NCBI GenBank assembly: GCA_947579605.1
Contig: OX388314.1
Location: 5,084,001-5,148,000 of the forward strand
Reading direction: 5' to 3'
Source: Athripsodes cinereus
Lineage: Eukaryota; Arthropoda; Insecta; Trichoptera; Leptoceridae
DNA length: 64,000 nucleotides
The translations under genes and the position numbers were made by a program. Shown piece by piece: positions 60,210 through 64,000 of this stretch (position 1 is its first letter; each line of letters starts with the position of its first letter). The notes beneath the pieces are model-generated. The model saw only the letters and a program-made list of their open reading frames with translations. It was not told the origin of the DNA and made no database searches.

Positions 60210-61035
60210 CAGAATCTGAGGGTGTCTGGACTCCGGGAATCTCGAGGCGCTGCTGTTTGGAAGATTTGCATAGTGTGTAGCTGTGGTCTGAAGCGATGGT
60301 GTTCTCTCTGTATGTTCTGGAGTTCCTTGCAGCTGTGTATGAAGGATGAACGTATTCTTGGTAGCCTTCGTCGCTCTCGCTGTCTTCTTCGTCGATCATG
60401 TTTTCGTAATCTTCAGCAATGATTTTGGTTGGTGTGCGACCAATACTTGTGGTGCGTGGGACAAATGCAGCAAAGTCAATATGATGTTTAAACTGTGGAG
60501 GCTCCTCTTCATCCAAGCTTTGCGGAGTTTCTGGACGCTTTGGACTCTGTTGCTGTACTTGAATGTTGTTTCCCTTCTTGGGTGAGCGTGGAGGACGTGC
60601 TACTGGAGTGCGAGCTGATGTCAGAAGCAAACTGCGGCCGGCTGTGTTTGTGTTAGCTGGTTGTGTTGTGCCGATGTTGAAGATTGCCTGTGGTGGGACT
60701 GATGGTGTTTCAGGTATGATCGGAGAGCAAGATGGGAAAGATGTCAGTGGTGATGAGTTGTTCCCTGGATGATATTTGTCACCACATACTCCAGCCCACA
60801 TGCAGTCGTGATGTACGATTTTGTTTGTATCCTCGATGGCAAAGTTGAATAATTCCTCCAGTTCCATATCGTTAAGTGTGAATTCCCCGAAGGGTAGGTC
60901 CAGTAGCTCGAACTTATCAGTTCCCTTGTCCAGGTTACTCCATATGTCGTCCATGTCAGAGAGGACAGCTCCGTAGTCGCTGATCCCCCAGGTATCTGTC
61001 GAAGACTCCTCCATGTCGCAGGCGTAAAGGGTCAT
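60210..61035 (-). CDS. Myc: Myc proto-oncogene transcription factor, N-terminal coding exon
   Basis: Encodes residues 1-275 and the first base of codon 276 of a Myc protein, the nuclear bHLH-zipper factor that pairs with Max to drive growth genes. Visible landmarks are DIW near residue 30 followed by KFELL at 41-45 (start of Myc box I), HHDCMWAG at 75-82 (core of Myc box II, the co-activator docking segment), a proline/serine-rich middle, and an acidic stretch at 213-224. The first ATG (61035) is preceded in frame by TAG, with A at -3. A second ATG at residue 8 also has a good context. The exon ends TCTG|GTAAGT, a strong donor, after the first base of a codon. The uninterrupted frame would add only a few meaningless residues past the donor. 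Family assignment is firm because Myc box II and the SDS/EEEE junction both fit. Confidence 0.93.
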
Positions 61036-61198
61036 GATAATGTCTTCTCTCGAACCAATCTAATTTAACTTTAGCTTCCTAATCTTATTATTATTGTTAT
61101 GTTTATATCACAAAAGTCTTCACTGTTCTGGCGACAGACAGAACTATTTATCACAATCAAAACGACTATCCTAAACAGTCGACTCCTTCCTACTCGAT
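61036..61198 (-). other. Myc: Myc 5' UTR part of the N-terminal exon
   Basis: On the minus strand a long T-rich tract ends TTTTTTCCAG at 61199-61200, a convincing splice acceptor, so the exon probably begins at 61198. The 163 bases before the ATG hold an in-frame TAG and no long upstream frame. Insect Myc genes commonly have a non-coding first exon, which fits. Confidence 0.6.
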
Positions 61199-61200
61199 CT

Positions 61201-63915
61201 GGAAAAAATAAAAATAAAACTTATTAGATAATTACTTACAATTTTATATGATTGTGGATTAATAATGTAGGTACATGTGTTGCATTGTCACTCCCTATAC
61301 GAAAATATAAGAAAATAAATCACAATACAAATTTTCAAGGGTTGACACTTAAATTTGCATAGTCCAATACTCGTTTACGAGTGATCGCGGCAAGAAATTG
61401 AAGTAAAACACTGACATAAAAATGCACAAACACAAAAAAAAAACAAATAAATTAAAATGTAGAAAAATTTAATTGAAATCAAAATAAATTAAGTTGAAAT
61501 CAAAATAAAATAAAAGTTTGTAAAAAATTAATCACTACCAAATCACCTCAAAATAAGTCTTGAAATTTTTTATTTTTATAAAGTGGAAAACTGTATCATT
61601 TGTTGTAGATTGTCTTAAAATCACTTTGCACTGATTGATATCAGGAATAGAAATGTTTGTCAACACTTGAGAGTTAAAATAATACTTAAAAGATGAAAAA
61701 AGAATTTTCAAAATCAGAAAAAAAAACTTTTTTGAAACAAGTCGCGTCCGCGAATGTTGGTAAAAGCAGAATGAATGAAACACGAAAAAAAGATTTTTTA
61801 AATATATAATAATTAATGTTGTATTTATTATTTTTCAAACTATTGCGGTATGTTGTGCAATAGTCAAAATGTATACTACGTTTTAAGTTTTTTTTAATAC
61901 AAATCGTAGTAATAGTATTTTGTGTACCAACAGAACGCACGTCCGACGCGACGCGAGGTCAGATGTAGAATAAACATAAGTATCCGACAATCCGACTACC
62001 AGCAGACATCGCTGGAAGCCGGCCGGCTTCTACCACTACACACCGACACACACATTCAAACAATCATACTATTATACGAGTACATCCAATACACCTACTA
62101 ATACTACTATACAGTATATATATGTGAATAGGTACGTCGTACTGTAGGTCTACAAATGAAGCAAAATAATACTCCGCGCCACGCTACCACACACACACAC
62201 ACACACACAACTTATTGTATCCATACAAATATTATCATTATACTGTAATAAGAATTATACCGGCACACCACTACATTTAAACACAGTCCACGATATTATG
62301 TATATTTATATACAATAAAATATCTTACGGCGTACTGTGGCGCTGTGAATTCGCGCGTTTTTTTTTCTACTCGAATATTTTGCTTACGTACGTAGTCGGA
62401 AATAAAAAAAAATACGTTTACGATTTTTGATAATGATATTAGTATTATTATTATTGAGAAATTCAACGTTTACAAATATTATTGTTATTATTACTTGACC
62501 TGAATATAAGCAATCATAACACTACATTTATATCATTTTGAAAATGGAATATAGAATGTTATAATTTTGAAATTATAAAATGGAATTTATAAGTGTTCTT
62601 TCTGTTCAACAGAATTATTGTCATGTGCAAGAATTCACGGTTAAGAGTTTAAAAAAAATGTAACAAGAATATGAACATGAACGGTACTTTGGAACTATTT
62701 TTTTAATACAATTTTCCAACCTATACATTTTTTTTGTAAGAATACACATAACACAAAATACATGTTCCCATACTTAATATAAAAAAACTCTAACTTTAAT
62801 AAACAGATCTATGAAAATTTTAAATAGTTTTTCTAACAAAATTAATATTAAACTGTTTACATATGAATAAATTACTCAACTTTCTTATTTTTGTTTATAC
62901 TGAAAGACTTCCTAAAAATATTATATAAATTCAGTAACATACTCATTTTTTCAAGAAACAAATAAGGATGATGTAGAATGAATGTAGACAAAATATTAAC
63001 CTATTAGTAAAATTAAATTTTTCTAGTAGGTAGGATGACGATTAATATTTTTTTACGAATTTTATACGAGAAATCAAGTACCTACCCACTTTTGCATTAA
63101 AACTATCATTTACTTGTTATAAAAAATAAAACTTCAAAATACGGTAACACTGTATGTGAGTAATTCACTAAACAAAATTTTGAATTTTGGAATAAAAAAA
63201 CAAAAATGACAACAAAGTCAATTTGTTGTCACTTAATTAATGAATGAATTTTTTTTACCAACAATATTGTCTACTGTTGTATATGTACGGTAGAAAATAA
63301 ATATGAATAAAATTGTTATACCTACCTACAATGAAAATTACAATAATAATCTAAACTGTAATAAAATTCTATCATGACATAAAATTTTATGTAGGTAATC
63401 TGAAGGTTTTACTATGTTGAAATACTATTTGCATTTGGAAAAGTTTTTGTTGTTCTCTACAACATAATATTATTGTTTTTATTTAATATATTATTTTGAA
63501 TCACGCTTAAAAAATAATAACGAGTACGAATGAGATACGCATTAAGCATCCACTTCCCTATCACGTGAACACCACTTATAAAAGGAGTGATAGGAAACTT
63601 GAGAAAGCCGGTTATGCAAAAGTACACGAAAATGTTGTAATTTATTATGAAAATTAAGATAAACAGATCGTGACAACGAATTAAAAACATTTCTAGATGT
63701 ATAACATTACATTTTTAAATTTAATAACTTGTATTTTATGAACATAATGTTGAAAATTTTCAAAGTACCGGCAAGTGCCGGGCGGGAAAGAATTTACTAT
63801 TACTCAATGACAAGTGGAAAATGTTTGACAATATTGTTAGATATTAGTAAACAACGATATATTTCTATGACTAATGTAACTTTTCTAAGAATTCAAGAAT
63901 AATAATGTGTTAAAA
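61201..63915. other. Myc 5' intron/promoter region
   Basis: AT-rich except 61930-62040 and 62335-62360, where CG-containing words (gtccgacgcgacgcgagg, gccggccggc, gaattcgcgcg) cluster. These are the likeliest promoter pieces if transcription starts inside the window. Confidence 0.35.
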
Positions 63916-63920
63916 CTTAC

Positions 63921-64000
63921 CACTGAATTGATAATCTGTGTAATCCAATAGTAGAAACCCACAAGAATTAACACAAGTAATGTATATTAGAAAGTTTTCT
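63921..64000 (-). other. Myc: Candidate non-coding first exon of Myc (runs off the window)
   Basis: The minus-strand sequence AATTCAGTG|GTAAGTTTTAAC is a near-perfect splice donor (intron from 63920). It would pair with the acceptor at 61199-61200, giving a 2.7 kb 5' UTR intron. Weaker donors at about 62325 (GCC|GTAAGA) and 62388 (TAC|GTAAGC) are alternatives, in which case transcription would start near the GC-richer 61.9-62.4 kb segment. Inference only. Confidence 0.35.

Noticed and set aside
60222..60772. Three plus-strand open frames of 66-79 codons
   Set aside because: They lie antisense within the Myc N-terminal exon and are shadows of its codon structure.
61199..61238. A 40-nt GTAAGT…CAG mini-intron in the Myc leader (minus strand)
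   Set aside because: Shorter than usual insect introns, and the sequence before the donor is plain AT-rich DNA. The acceptor is better explained by a longer upstream intron.
1..64000. tRNA, rRNA or CRISPR-like arrays
   Set aside because: No cloverleaf, conserved rRNA block or regularly spaced direct-repeat array seen; the tRNA-like segments at 12.9 and 13.55 kb are SINE heads.

Overview
This is a stretch of AT-rich animal nuclear DNA, almost certainly from an insect. It has two recognisable cellular genes, both on the minus strand, set among long introns, intergenic DNA and many broken transposons. Several repeat types point to Lepidoptera: non-LTR retrotransposon tails that end in a 'SAYP…stop-TGATGGTAT' signature, abundant GTAGGTAC-type words and hAT-like MITEs. 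This assignment rests on remembered repeat style and is only moderately secure; a hemipteran cannot be excluded.

Main gene: a Myc orthologue. The N-terminal coding exon is at about 60210-61035 and the bHLH-leucine-zipper exon at 30489-31090. They are joined across a 29.1 kb intron (31091-60209). The splice is phase-consistent and restores the Myc-family acidic motif S-D-S-E-E-E-E-E-I-D-V. The predicted protein has 475 residues. It carries a Myc box II core (DCMWAG), a KFELL Myc-box-I-like start, an acidic block and a canonical H393/E397/R401 DNA-contact triad. The intron is mostly AT-rich but holds a few GC-richer islands. Three of these contain E2F-type words, two of them also a perfect CRE, and the one at 31.5-32.1 kb looks like a possible alternative promoter with its own splice donor.

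Second gene: the first coding exon of a tRNA dimethylallyltransferase (TRIT1/MiaA family) at 20222-20407, with P-loop and 'ADSMQ' motif. Its later exons were not found in the window.

Region by region: 1-24.1 kb is repeat-dense intergenic DNA (or TRIT1 intron below 20.2 kb). It holds LINE C-terminal relics, a short dispersed repeat in about 15 copies, a pogo/Tigger-like element with a nested LINE tail, two tRNA-derived SINE heads and three hAT-type MITEs with 8-bp target duplications. 24.1-30.2 kb is a very AT-rich zone with one MITE and few repeats, possibly including a long Myc 3' UTR. Just past the Myc stop is a GC-balanced segment with hairpins and an unexplained coding-like frame on the opposite strand (30198-30477). 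31-60 kb is the Myc intron, with only scattered insertions. 61-64 kb is the Myc 5' region, with a candidate 5' UTR splice donor at 63920.
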